From: Astragalus membranaceus | Taxonomy: Eukaryota; Streptophyta; Magnoliopsida; Fabales; Fabaceae | Assembly (NCBI GenBank): GCA_039519185.1 | Contig: CM076854.1 | Span: 173,321,144-173,385,143 of the forward strand | DNA: 64,000 nt | Direction: 5' to 3' | In this document: one piece after another, positions 1 to 11,070 of the stretch | Layout of the letters: each line of letters starts with the position of its first letter | Position numbering within the stretch: the first letter of the stretch is position 1 | Position numbers and translations under genes: made by a program | Notes under the pieces: generated by a model | The model's database searches: none | The model's input: only the letters and a program-made list of their open reading frames with translations | Told to the model about the DNA's origin: nothing

Positions 1-1675
1 GTTATGTTTCGAATAAAGAAACACTTTGAGGAGTGTTTTGTTGAACCTTGTAATAACCGTCCAAATTTGGATGGCCTAGTGTTCAAACAAATTTCGGACG
101 TGGATGTTGCTTTTTTGATCGAGCCTTTTACCGAAGAAGAGATCAGAGAGGAGGTTTGGAATTGTGACGGTGATAAAAGCCCAGGGCCAGATGGGTTTAA
201 TCTAAGGTTCATTAAACAGTTTTGGGATTTGTTGAAGAACGATGTGATTGATTTTTTCAATGAATTTTATGGTAAGGCGTCTCTCCCTAAAGCTATTTCG
301 GCATCTTTCATTGCACTTATCCCCAAAAACAATAATCCTCAAGGTTTGGGGGACTTTAGACCCATTTGTTTGATTGGCTGTTTGTATAAGATTCTTGCTA
401 AGGTGTTGGCTAGTAGGATTAAGCGGGTGCTTCCGGGTATCATCTCTAAATGTCAGTCGGTGTTTTTAGGAGGCAGGCAGATTTTGGATGGTGTTGTGGT
501 GGTTAATGAGATTGTGGATTTTGCAAAGGGGACAAATGATGAGTGCTTGTTGTTCAAGGTGGACTTTGAGAAGGCTTATGATTCCATCTCGTGGGATTTT
601 TTGTTTTTTATGATGTCGAGGATGGGGTTTCCTTCGAGGTGGATTAGTTGGATTCAGGTGTGTGTTCGTTCAAGCACCTTGTCAATTTTTGTGAGTGGTA
701 GTCCAACCAACGATTTTAGATTTCATAGGGGATTAAGACAAGGGGATCCACTATCCCCTTTTCTTTTTCTCATTGTGGCAGAAGGGTTGTCGGCTTTGGT
801 TGCTAGAGCTGTAGAGATTGGATCTTTCCAAGGATATGCTATCAATGATGATTTGCAGTTTCCCATTATGCAATTTGCTGATGACACGATGCTGATGGGA
901 AAAGCAACTTGGGCGAATTTATGGAGTATAAAGACTATTCTTAGGAGCTTTGAGTTGGTCTCGGGTTTAAAGGTTAACTTCCATAAAAGCAAAATTATTG
1001 AGTTAATATAAGTCAAGAGTTTCTAGAGGCACCAACAACATTTCTATTTTGTAGAACGGAATCCATTCCGTTCAAATTCCTTGGGATATTGGTGGGGGCT
1101 AATCCTAGGCGGTCTTCTTCGTGGAACCCGTGATAATCTTCAAAAGAGACTTTCTTGTTGGAAGGGTCGTTCCTTATCTATTGGAGGCCGAGTAACGCTC
1201 ATTAACTCTGTTTGGAATTCTATCCCTTTATATTGTTTTTCCTTTTATAAAGCTCCAAAGGCGGTTATCAAGTCTATGGTGAAAATTCAGAGAGACTTTT
1301 TGTGGGGGATTGAAGAGGGGGCTCGAGGTATGTATTGGGTGGCGTGGGACAAAGTTTGCAAACCAAAGAAGGAGGGAGGCCTTGGCATAAAAAATTTAGA
1401 ATTGTTCAATTTAGCGTTATTAGCCAAGTGGAAGTGGAGGATGTTAGTAGAGGAAAAGGCTAGTTGGAGAGATTTAATTTTGTATCGGTATGGTGATGCT
1501 TTCGTTCGCTTCTTCATGGTACTACCGATTCAACGATTAATTCTAGTTGTTCTATTTGGTGGCGAGACTTAATTGCTATTGATCATTACCATACGGAGGG
1601 GTGGTTTGGTTCGTGTATTCGGAGAGGCTTGGGAGATGGGAGTACAATTGATTTTTGGGATGATAGGTGGCTTGG
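1..1675 (+). pseudogene. LINE (non-LTR retrotransposon) reverse transcriptase, 5' segment, broken
   Basis: Remains of a plant L1-type LINE ORF2. The frame at 4-1011 carries reverse-transcriptase blocks in order: SPGPDGFN (about residue 60), the FRPICL block, KAYDSISWDFL (catalytic Asp), GLRQGDPLSPFLF and the catalytic QFADDTML. A frame break near 1012-1080 leads into a second frame (1081-1572) with the post-RT region (GRSLSIGGRVTLINSVW, then a DFLWG block), and a further frame continues to 1675. The endonuclease domain and LINE 5' end lie outside the window. At 1675 the LINE is cut by an Ogre-like element; it resumes at 14040 and again at 20199. Several frameshifts make it inactive. RT identity is certain from the motifs; the clade within L1 is not resolved. 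Confidence 0.93.
1671..1675. other. Target site duplication CTTGG of Ogre-like element 1
   Basis: CTTGG at 1671-1675 is repeated exactly at 14035-14039, just outside the TG...CA ends. Removing the element plus one copy rejoins the LINE reading. Confidence 0.9.
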
Positions 1676-2126
1676 TGTTGCGCCCGAAAAAGTCCCTGAG
1701 GGGATTTTCTTCGTTTACAACCTTTTAAAACAATGAAGTCGCCACCAATATTTTTTCTAAGGAAAATATTGAAGAAAAACCTTTTTGGAAAGCGGATGGC
1801 CTTTTGGAAAACCGGAGAATTTGGGTTCGGGGGTCGGTTAGGCATGGGGAAGGTATTAGCACCCCACACCTCCTTTCTACCGAAAGGGAACCTTTAATTA
1901 AACGTGTGGTTTTAAGTGTTGATTTGGGAAATACTTAAATTTGCCTCAAAAGGAATGAGAAGACTTAATGAAAACTTTTATTTTTGGCGCTTGACGAGAG
2001 TTGGCCTCTCGCTCCTACGTATCTCCTGGTGCGATGGAGAATTCAAAGCTACGTAGTTCTTGGTTGTCCTAAAAAGGTTTTTGTTTTTTAGTCTGTTTAG
2101 ATGAGTTTTCGCAGTAGGAGTGAGGA

Positions 2127-2398
2127 TTCGCGATGACCAAACAACAACGGTTTAGAGTGGCCGCGCTACTAACTCTTTTGAAAATGAAATTATCATTAAC
2201 AACCAAACGGCAACGGCGCGAGTGATCATTAACGATAATCGGTTTTGCTTTTGATTCGAGTGTTCGCGACGACCAAACAACAACGGTTTAGAGTGGCCGC
2301 GCTACTAACTCTTTTGAAAATGAAATTATCATTAACAACCAAACGGCAACGGCGCGAGTGATCATTAATGATAATCGGTTTTTATTTTAGATGATCAA
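2127..2398. repeat. 136-bp tandem duplication in Ogre-like LTR 1
   Basis: Two near-identical 136-bp units; GACCAAACAACAACGG recurs at 2135 and 2271. The same pair is present in the other LTR at about 11522-11793. In the U3 of an LTR, duplications like this can act as enhancers, but that role is not shown here. Confidence 0.85.
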
Positions 2399-4248
2399 AA
2401 AGGGCTTTCGCAATCGAATTAATTTTGGTTTGTTGTGCTTGACGAGGACGTGGCTCGCTCCTACGTATCCCAAATGGGAATCAAAGCGACGTAGTTCTAA
2501 CAATTAGAAAATGTTTGTGTGTTTGAATTTTTTTAAATTAATGTTTTAAGATAGTTTTTATAGGGATTTAAGAACTCCTGAGTTGTAACTCATAAGTACT
2601 AAAATGCAAGTTAACCGGACTGTACAATCAACTTAATTTCCTTATTATTTTAAAAGAGACTAATTTATTTTTGTATGCTAATCACTTGGAAAAGTATTGG
2701 TTTTGAGTGTGAGAAATTGATATGACAATAACCTAAAAATGGAATGAAACTAGTAGTCAACAATTTGTGAGAAAGCATAGAAATAAAATAGGTAATAATG
2801 ATGATAATAATGATGATATTGTAATAATAAACTAATGAAATAAAAAACAAAATGATGAGTCAGGGGGAGAGTCCGTGTATCCAACGAATGGATCCAATGG
2901 GCCTAGGCAAAAACAGTCTATTTTGGAATAATATTAATAAAATGAAGTTTTTTTTTATATAAGGATAAAAATAATTGGCATTAGAGAAATATTTATACTA
3001 ACAATTGATACACTGATAGACATTTTTAATGTGATTTTACAAGTTAAAATTGAACACAAGAGAAGATAAAATTGAGAAAAAGAGATTAGCGCAAAATATA
3101 CACAAAACTAAACTCAGATTACTAACAAAAATAAAAGAAATATTAGGGGAGGTAATATTCTTATTGTCAAAAATAGAAATGGAACGGGATCTGAAATCCC
3201 TAGAGCTGCAACTGCAGAATACCGTGAAAGAATAGAGGAGAAATGCAAAGTCCAAACAGAGTAAACGAGAGAGTTGTGCGAGAGAGAGAGAGAGAGTTAG
3301 ACCGTGGGTGAGAGAGCGCCGAGGACGGCGCGATGGCCTTGAGTTCGCGGTGACGGAGCTCGCGACGGCGGATACGGTGAAGTCTCGCGATTGTAGAGAC
3401 GACATGCGATGGGCTGTGTACGGAGGTATTTCTGCTTCCTGCACTTTGTTTTCTTTCATATTCTCTCTGTTTTGCTACTTTCTTGTTGGGTTTTCGAGCT
3501 GCTGGATATGAAATGTGTTTGGGGAATGAGTTCTGTGGTATATGAAGTCGTGTATACAAAGTGTTTGGTAAAACGTTTGGGTGGTGAGGCTGCGGAAATA
3601 AGGTGCTGTCAGAGGCCATGTTTTTAGCTTTGAAGTGTATCTGCTTCATTTCTTTAAAGTGTATATTGTAATGGAGTAATGGGCCCTTCTTGGTTTCTCT
3701 CTGATTTTTCCTCCTCACTGTGTGTGTGTTGTGTTTAGTTAATTAACTCCCCCCTTTTTTGTTCCAATGGCTCTCCTCGGTTCCTCGTTACAATAACAGT
3801 GCTCTCCCCCTGCTTGCTGTCTGTTAGTTGGTTTAAATAGAGGAGGTAAACTAATGAGACAATAATTTTTGGTTATGCTTTTTTAGACTAGTGGAGCAGC
3901 AGCAGGACAGTGGTGTTGGTGCTGCAAGGCCTGAAATGTTTTTGCCTAAAATGTAAAAAGCCAAGGGACAAGATAAAAGAGCTTGAGATTGTAGCTCAAA
4001 ATATTTTTCCTTTCCCACCAACAGCTAGGGGGAGCGCTGTATCCCTTTCTTTTAATCCATTTTTTTTAATTTTTTGTACTACTTTGTATTTATTTATTTT
4101 TGTCTTCTTCATGTAGCAAAGTTGACTTCCCCTTTTTTGGTACTGCTCAATTAATTTTTTTTGTTTGCATATGTAACCAAATAAATAAAAAGGACAGCTG
4201 AGTTTAATTTATTATTACTATTTATATTTTTTTTGTGATAATAAAAGC

Positions 4249-4470
4249 GGTAAAATAACGCGCACCGACGCAACTACTTACACACGACTCACAACCAACG
4301 CGCGTTCGCGTTAAGATTATGAGCGCGTAACTGACTTAATGCGCACACGCGTAAGTTATTAAAACCGATTTCACTTTATCCCCTTTTCTAAAAAAACGGT
4401 AAAATAATGCGCGCCGATGCAACTACTCACATGCGACTCGCAACCAACACGCGCTCGCGTTATTTATTAT
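4249..4470. repeat. Imperfect ~150-bp direct duplication in LTR 1
   Basis: The block starting GGTAAAATAACGCGC (4249) recurs with substitutions at 4399 (GGTAAAATAATGCGC). It is rich in CGCG words and lies close to the LTR's element-sense start. Repeated in the right LTR at about 13644-13865. Confidence 0.75.
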
Positions 4471-4639
4471 TATTTTTATTATTTATTTATTTATTTTTTC
4501 GGACTCTTTTTTATGAAAGTAACGAGCGCCAAACAAAATCGTTGCACGAGAGTGCCAAATACCCCGCGTTTAGAACGATATGCGAAGCGATAAGATTTTT
4601 GGGATTTTCCAATTAATCGGACAAAATTGGGGTATGACA

Positions 4640-4653
4640 GCTGCCCCTCTTTA
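4640..4653 (-). other. Polypurine tract, Ogre-like element 1
   Basis: On the minus strand this reads AAAGAGGGGCAGC immediately before the 3' LTR start (TGTCATACC). A purine-rich run in this position primes plus-strand synthesis and fixes the element's orientation. Confidence 0.7.
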
Positions 4654-4810
4654 TTTGGATTTTATCAAGAAATATGAATTGGCCGAGACATATTTCGAAG
4701 ATAAAATATGAATAAAGAATTCAGAAATTATACCAATTTTGTCTACTTGGAGAAACCCGAATTTTTTTTTTTTGAATAGATAGACACTTTCATGTCGATG
4801 CGTGCAGACT

Positions 4811-4950
4811 GAAAGGTAAAATGGGCACTTGGCGTGCAAACAGAAACGGTAAAATGGGCACTTGGCGTGCAAACAGAAAGGTAAAATGGGCACTTGGCGT
4901 GCAGAAAGTGGTAAATGAGCACTTGGCGTGCAGAAAGCGGTAAATTGGGA
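4811..4950. repeat. Short tandem repeat (27-34 bp units) in Ogre-like interior
   Basis: Five units built around GGTAAAATGGGCACTTGGCG (starting near 4815, 4848, 4881, 4908 and 4939), shrinking in length along the array. The GCACTTGGCGTGC core also appears singly in element 2 near 51600. Confidence 0.75.
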
Positions 4951-5696
4951 ATTCGGAGGCTGCCTAAAACCTTCTAACGGACTCTTGTCGAGTCCGAGCT
5001 CTGGGGTGGCCTTTTCGAGCGGCCGATCAACATCAGGTCCGGAACTGATTTGATCAATGGATTTACGCTATGCCTTAGGCTGACACAACTAATCCGAAGG
5101 ACTTAACGAAGTCTGATGGATCCATCGCGCGCTCGTACACGATGTTGTGATCTGTGGAAGGAGTTCACTAACTCTGTGTTGATGGAGTTTACTAACTCTG
5201 TGTTGTGGTGATTTTCTAAAAATGAGATTTTTGGGGCTCTCTGGTCCGAAGTAACTTTTCTCTTGGATGGTGCATGAAATGCATGCACTTGGGTATTTGG
5301 GTGCACATGAATGCAATGATTGATTTTGGGTGGGATGCTCTTTCTGTTTGATTTTTCTCTTCTTTTCCTTTTGTTATTCTTTCGCTCTTCTGAGATGCGA
5401 ATTTGAAGGCGTAATGTACTGTTTGATGCCATGGAGTGATGACTGGTATGGATGATATGAGAATGATGAATGATATGAAGATGTTGTGTTCTTTTATATT
5501 CCATCTTCTGTGATTTTCTTCTCTCCTTTCTTATTTGCTCTTTTTTTTTTTATGGAATGCAGATATCTATGTAAATGGAGTGTGAATGTATGTTATGCAA
5601 AGTGTACGTGATGTGATGATTTCAATGGAATGATGGATGCTATGAGATGCTATTTTTGATTTTCTTCCTTTTTATTTTGGTTAAGGATCAACACTT

Positions 5697-5855
5697 CAAG
5701 TGCCTACAAGGTAACATCCTAATCCCCAAGGATTAAGGTGAGCACCAAAGCCCTACAAGATAACAACCTAATCCCTAAGGATCCAGAGCACTGAAGCCTT
5801 ACAAGATAACAACCTAATCCCTAAGGATCCGGGCGAGCACTAAAGCCCTACAAGC
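5697..5855. repeat. ~58-bp tandem repeat in Ogre-like interior
   Basis: Three units containing CCTAATCCC(C/T)AAGGAT and CTACAAG(A/G)TAACA in the same order. No coding sense. Confidence 0.7.
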
Positions 5856-8800
5856 GGCCAACTTTAGGCGACCCCCTCATGTGCTGAGATAGCTGGTTAA
5901 AGAATTTTTCCTATTTGTCTTTTTGCTATGTGAGGATGCAAATGCAGTATTTTGATGCATGATATGACAAAATTTTTGGGGTATTCAAATACTTTTTTCG
6001 TGAATACTTTCATAATGATGAGACGCGAGACTTTGGATGCAAAAGTGGGATGATTATTGACCATTTTTGTTGAAAAATTGAATTTGATTCAAACTCTGGT
6101 GTTCTCAAGGTTTTTATTTACAAACAAGCTCACTTGTTTTCTCTCCCTTCCAATGACGACTGAATCTTAGATATCGCATGACTAACGTGTGTTCTCTCTC
6201 TTTGAAGCATTGCTTAGTAAGCATGCATAGGAGCGCAAATGTGAATGAGTGCGTCTGTTAACTTGGGATTGGTCTAGGATATATATGACAATTGAAGGGA
6301 TGACAAACATGATTATTACCGACGCTCATGAGGGACCAAGGGATGCAAGACTGCCCCGGTCCGGGCTTTTGATGAGTGAATAAGCTTGCCTTTGCCTGGT
6401 GGTGATAATGACTAGGGGTGTAGGAGATGATGAATTGGGAACACTTCGGCTCTTGGGATGAAAGGTGGAATGAAAAGGGTTTTGTTTCAACCCACAGAGT
6501 TTGGTGTTGCCCCAGTCAGGACGAAACAAAGTTGCCCCAATTAGAATGACGAGGCCTTATTTAGGATAGTGAGTTGAGAGATTGCTCCGGTGAGGTTCTT
6601 ATGGGAATGAATGAGGTGAAGGAATGGGAATGCACTTGCCTCATTTTGGAATGAAATTTCAAATGGTTTCTTTGAGTGAGGTTGTGAAAAGGTGATAGAG
6701 TTATGGTGACGGTTATATACGGAGGGTGGTATGTGAACGGGGTAGACGACGAACAAAATCTCCCCATGGTTGAGTGGAGTGAGAGGTGAAGGAAATGTCC
6801 CCTAGTACACATCTTTGATTCTTTTTAAGAAAAACTCAATGCAATGAAAGTTTTGACTTTTAGTATGAAAGAAGCCTCACTTGGTGATCACTAAACCTTG
6901 TTTTAATGCAACTTGAATGCGTTTGAAGTGCAAGTCTTCCTTTTTCCGCCAGCTTTCTTTTTTCGACTGTTTATTTTTGTTCCCTCACCTCTTTTTCCTA
7001 AGGGTTTGTTTTTCCTTGATCAGCTTTCTCTTTTCTGATCGTTTGTTTTTTTCTTTTGAGCAAACACATTGTAGACAGATAAACTTAGTGGTCCTAAGAT
7101 TTAAAATTTGAGAAAACAACAGCATTCGGTCATTGATCGGAATGGACTTTTCGGGATTGTGGTGTTTTGTGGAGGAGGGATGATGGGGCTTAATGAAGAG
7201 CTTGGGGGCTAATGGTAGGATGATTTTTATTCGGCGTTGGCTGACGGTCGATGATTTATGATGGTTAATTGGCTTGATGAGGTGTTTGGAAATTTTATTC
7301 TTGGCTAAGGGTTCGTGGAGGGCGGGTTACCGAGGTCAAAGGGAAGTGTTTGCGGTTTATGGAAGGAGGGGTGTATGGGAATGATGAAGTGTTTGAAGGT
7401 TATTGAGACAATGATCTCTTGTGTTTTGTGGTAACATGTACCAGCTCACCACTTACATTTCTTTTGTATTTTCTTTTGTTTTGAGATTTTCATTTTTGAA
7501 TCCCTTTTTGATTTTCTCTCTCTTTTTGTTTTATGATTCTTTTCCTTCTTTGACTCGGGTGAGCTGATAGAAAGTGATGCACTTTTTTTTGGATATTTGA
7601 GGTGATCCTTGTCTAGGGTGATTTTTGGATTTTGGTTTTTCTTGGGTTAAGGTGGGTAGGAAAGGGAACTTCTGGATGGCCAAACTTCATTTCAAATTCC
7701 GATTGCTTATTTTTCATAAAACTTGACAACAATTCATCTATCTATATGTGTTTGCTCTTTTCTTTGCATTTTTTTTTATGCCCTAATTTTTGCCTGGACC
7801 GCTCTTTGCGAGTTTTCAATCCACCGGGCGCTCCTTTTTGCCTAGGCTGCCCTTTGTGGGTTTTCAACCTAGCGAGCTTGTTCTTCTCATTTATCTCTTC
7901 TTTTCTCTTTTTTTGGAAAGACTTGCACTAAAGGAATATAATGCCGATAAAGAAAGTTAGTGATCACAGAATTGCCCCAGCATGGGGGACTTAGAGTGTT
8001 AGTGAGAATGAACCCAAAAGTCAAGTATGCACTGATGGGAGAGAATATGCGCCTTATGGATGGACGGGGCGGGGTTAGACTGGGATGGTGATGATGACAA
8101 GGAAGGAAACTGACTGACTGAAACAAGAGAAACTGCACGTGTCATGCACGTTCACTATAGGAGTGCTTCACAGAGAGTCAACATTAGTTAGAACAATGAA
8201 TTGATGAGCTGCTTCAGTTTTTTTTTGTCATGGAATGGATGGGATGCAGTGCTTTTGAAAGACATGCAAATGAGCTATTGATTTGCAAAACTGAGTGCCT
8301 TGGAACACCTTGAGTTTGCAACCAAGTAAGGATAAACTTTTTCAAAAAAGGATGATTGTTTTGCAAGAACGTCTCGCTTCTCATCACAACTTTTATTTTA
8401 TGCAATGAATGAATGAACAAATTATGATATGCAAGTATGATGCAAATGCGTGGAGAACGACTACTCGAAAAGTGTGGCTTATTCTAAATTATTTTGTTGC
8501 AAGACAAAATATGGAATACCAATGCGAATGATGCAAGAATGATGCCCCCCATTTTTTGCAAATGATTTTTGATTTTTTTTTATTTTTTAAAGGCGAGACA
8601 AGATGCGAAATGCCAATGCCCCTTTTTTGAATGATGAGAGATGCAAGAATGGTGATATGAGGCAACTGATTGTCGTTACCCTGAGTAACTTGCCTGAAAC
8701 ATTGAGTGGATCCTGACTCAATACTTCACACAATGTACTGAAACGTTTTGACAATTAGTTGACTCAATTTAATTTCCTACTTGAAATTAAAATACGTGCG

Positions 8801-11049
8801 ACTGGGTCAAAGTGCTCTGACATCGTAAAGTAACATCTCAAATTTGTAGTCGACAAACAAATTTGAGACATTACCCTTCGTCGTTCAAAGGTGCACTTCT
8901 ATCCATTAAGCCATCACATGAGAAATTTTTCTTTGTTTCGAAAGGATGCATGCAGGGAGAAATGATGTATTCGAACAAAGTGATGAGGTTAATGAAATGA
9001 TGCATGAGCGCCACATTGACGCGATGTCCGCATTATTTGATGATAGTTTTTGCATAACCAAGGATGAATGAAATGCGATATGGATGATAGATGCTTCTGG
9101 TTTTCATTTTTCTTATGCAATGAAATGAAATGCGTGATGCTTGCAATTGCTTTCCTAATGCATGGGAGATATTGAATGAAGATGCATGCGAGACGAGACG
9201 TTAATGCTTATTTTTGATTTGCGACACAGAAAAGTATTAATGCGATGATGTGATATGGACGGACGACGGAATGAGTGGGTGAATGAATGAACGAATGTGC
9301 ATTTTGAATGAGGATAACGTAAATTGCATCACTTGATGATTTTTCATGATTATGAGCGAATGAAATACCATAGGGATGAGAATTGTTTTTTTTTTCAGAA
9401 TTTTGTTTTATGTAATGCATGATGCCATGATGCAAAGTGCGGATGATGATTGCTTTTCGTTTTATTTTTAAACTATGAAATGGAGTGCCTGATACTAACA
9501 ATTATTTTTAGTGCGTGGAAAGATATGATTCTTATGAAAATGCATGCAAAATGAGATGTTTATTTGATTATTTTTTGTAATGCAAAGAAAAAATGCATGT
9601 AGTATGTTTTCTAAAAAAACTTGTGGAAAATAATAATTTTTGATTTTTCTTGATTTTTGGTTTTTTTTTGATAAAAGACGGTATGCACTAATACTTGTTT
9701 GAATGCAAGTGCAATGCAATATGTATGATTTCATGTTTGTCTTGGTGCCGGGAATCACGGTGTACTATGTTTTGCCATAGGTTTAACGGTGGATTTTGAT
9801 TATTTTTTTTTTGAAACACAACAAGGTTAGAATCAATAAGCGAAACAAAGCACATTCCATGCATTCAAACTTAAACAAACTCACACCTCAGAGTATACGC
9901 TGTTTCACTTTTGATTCCACATCGTGCCTATGACAAGATTCTTTGTCACTTTGGGATTCTCGGTAAACAAACTTTGATGAAATGCAAGGATGCATGCATG
10001 AACTGTAAAAGCTTCTGTTGGATGCAATGCGAGGATGCATGCAAAATGATGATGATGATGTTTTATGCATATGCAGATTAGGGCAAAACCCTTATTGGCA
10101 TTAGTTCAAGTTTTTTTGTTTTTTTTTTGAAAAATGCGAGCCGTACGTGGTTTCATATGGACCAAGTAAGAGAAAGGCTACAACGGCAGCTCGTTCTCTC
10201 TTTTTTTTGAAAAGAGTGGGCCATATGTCGCTTCGTACGGACCAGTAAAAGAAAGGCTACAACGACAGCTCTTTCTCTACTTTTTATTTGAAAAACCTCC
10301 TACTCTTTTTTGAAAACATGTCTATATTACCATGCAACACACAATTTGGTATGCCCCTTGTGTCCTACGAAGGTGGGGACCTAAGTTCTAGGACAACTCA
10401 AATGTTCCTCCCATGCGGGTTCTAGTCACTTCCTCACCAGGCTACCAGAGCTAATTCTCTTTCACAGTAGCACCCACAACGATGGAACGCCATCTGGTGT
10501 GAGGCATCATGAAAGAGCATACTCTGGCTGAAACTTTCGTGAGAGTCGAAAGGACAACAGTCCAATTGCCAGTCACTACTCGTTTCCACTCTCCTAAGTT
10601 TTGTCAGACCTTGGGTTTTAGGCCCCTCTCAAAGCATAGTAAGCATAAGGTGTGAGTGTGTGCAGCAAGGGCATACCGCCTAAAACTACCCACATATACC
10701 CACCTGCAAAGGAAAACCCAGAACAGTCCAAATAATAGCAGGTAATAACATGTCGTCTACCCTAGGGTTCAATATCACAATACTAATAATCCAACCTAGG
10801 TTTCAGCAACAGTCAAGAAAGGGAACGGAGAAGAAGGGATCATAATAGAATGGGAGGAAATGCATGTTTTTACCTTAAGAAAGGGAGCAGAGAATAGGGG
10901 ACATGGGAATTGAGGAATGCATGAACATGGCATTGTGAACAAATAGAAAAGAAGTAAAACAAAGCTTTCAACTCAATTAATTTTAAAACCACACCTCAAA
11001 GTTAACTAGGCTTGACCCTCGTCTTTTTTTTTTTTTTTTTAAAAAAAGT

Positions 11050-11068
11050 GTCCCCAGTGAAGTCGCCA
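11050..11068 (-). other. Primer binding site, Ogre-like element 1
   Basis: Minus-strand TGGCGACTTCACTGGGGAC lies two bases inside the LTR end. Its match to the Ogre/Tat tRNA-Arg class is recalled, not searched. The second Ogre-like element has the same site with one difference at 56024-56042. Confidence 0.75.
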
Positions 11069-11070
11069 GC

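Larger units (their letters stand above)
1676..4639 (-). repeat. LTR of Ogre-like element 1 (3' LTR in element sense)
   Basis: 2,964 bp, TG...CA ends, at a constant 9,395-bp offset from the right copy. It contains a 136-bp tandem pair, a GA-repeat, a GC-rich block (about 3290-3430) and another duplicated block near 4249-4470. The minus strand near the LTR end carries a block (about 1800-1870) that I recall as common in plant Tat LTRs. Overlapping open frames of 140 and 172 codons on the minus strand at 3037-3718 match no family I recognise. Confidence 0.92.
4640..11070 (-). other. Internal region of Ogre-like element 1, no coding capacity seen
   Basis: 6.4 kb with no frame above about 100 codons that resembles gag or pol. 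It is rich in ATGATGCAA-like words and GTTGCCCCA words. Many short blocks occur in the same order in the second Ogre-like element: for example GGTGATCACTAAACCTTG at about 6881 and 53781, GCAAGAACGTCTC at about 8362 and 55245, and a block around 5001-5085 matching 51764-51848. The interior is therefore conserved between two elements whose LTRs have diverged. Confidence 0.75.

Noticed and set aside
3037..3718. Open frames of 140 and 172 codons (minus) and 61-72 codons (plus) in the Ogre-like LTR, repeated at 12432-13113
   Set aside because: Low-complexity Ser/Arg-rich translations in overlapping frames, no known domain; they are duplicated only because the LTR is.
4640..11070. Search for gag or pol of an autonomous Ogre on the minus strand
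   Set aside because: No frame longer than about 100 codons and no DTG, YxDD-type RT, RNase H or integrase HHCC motif seen; treated as non-autonomous.
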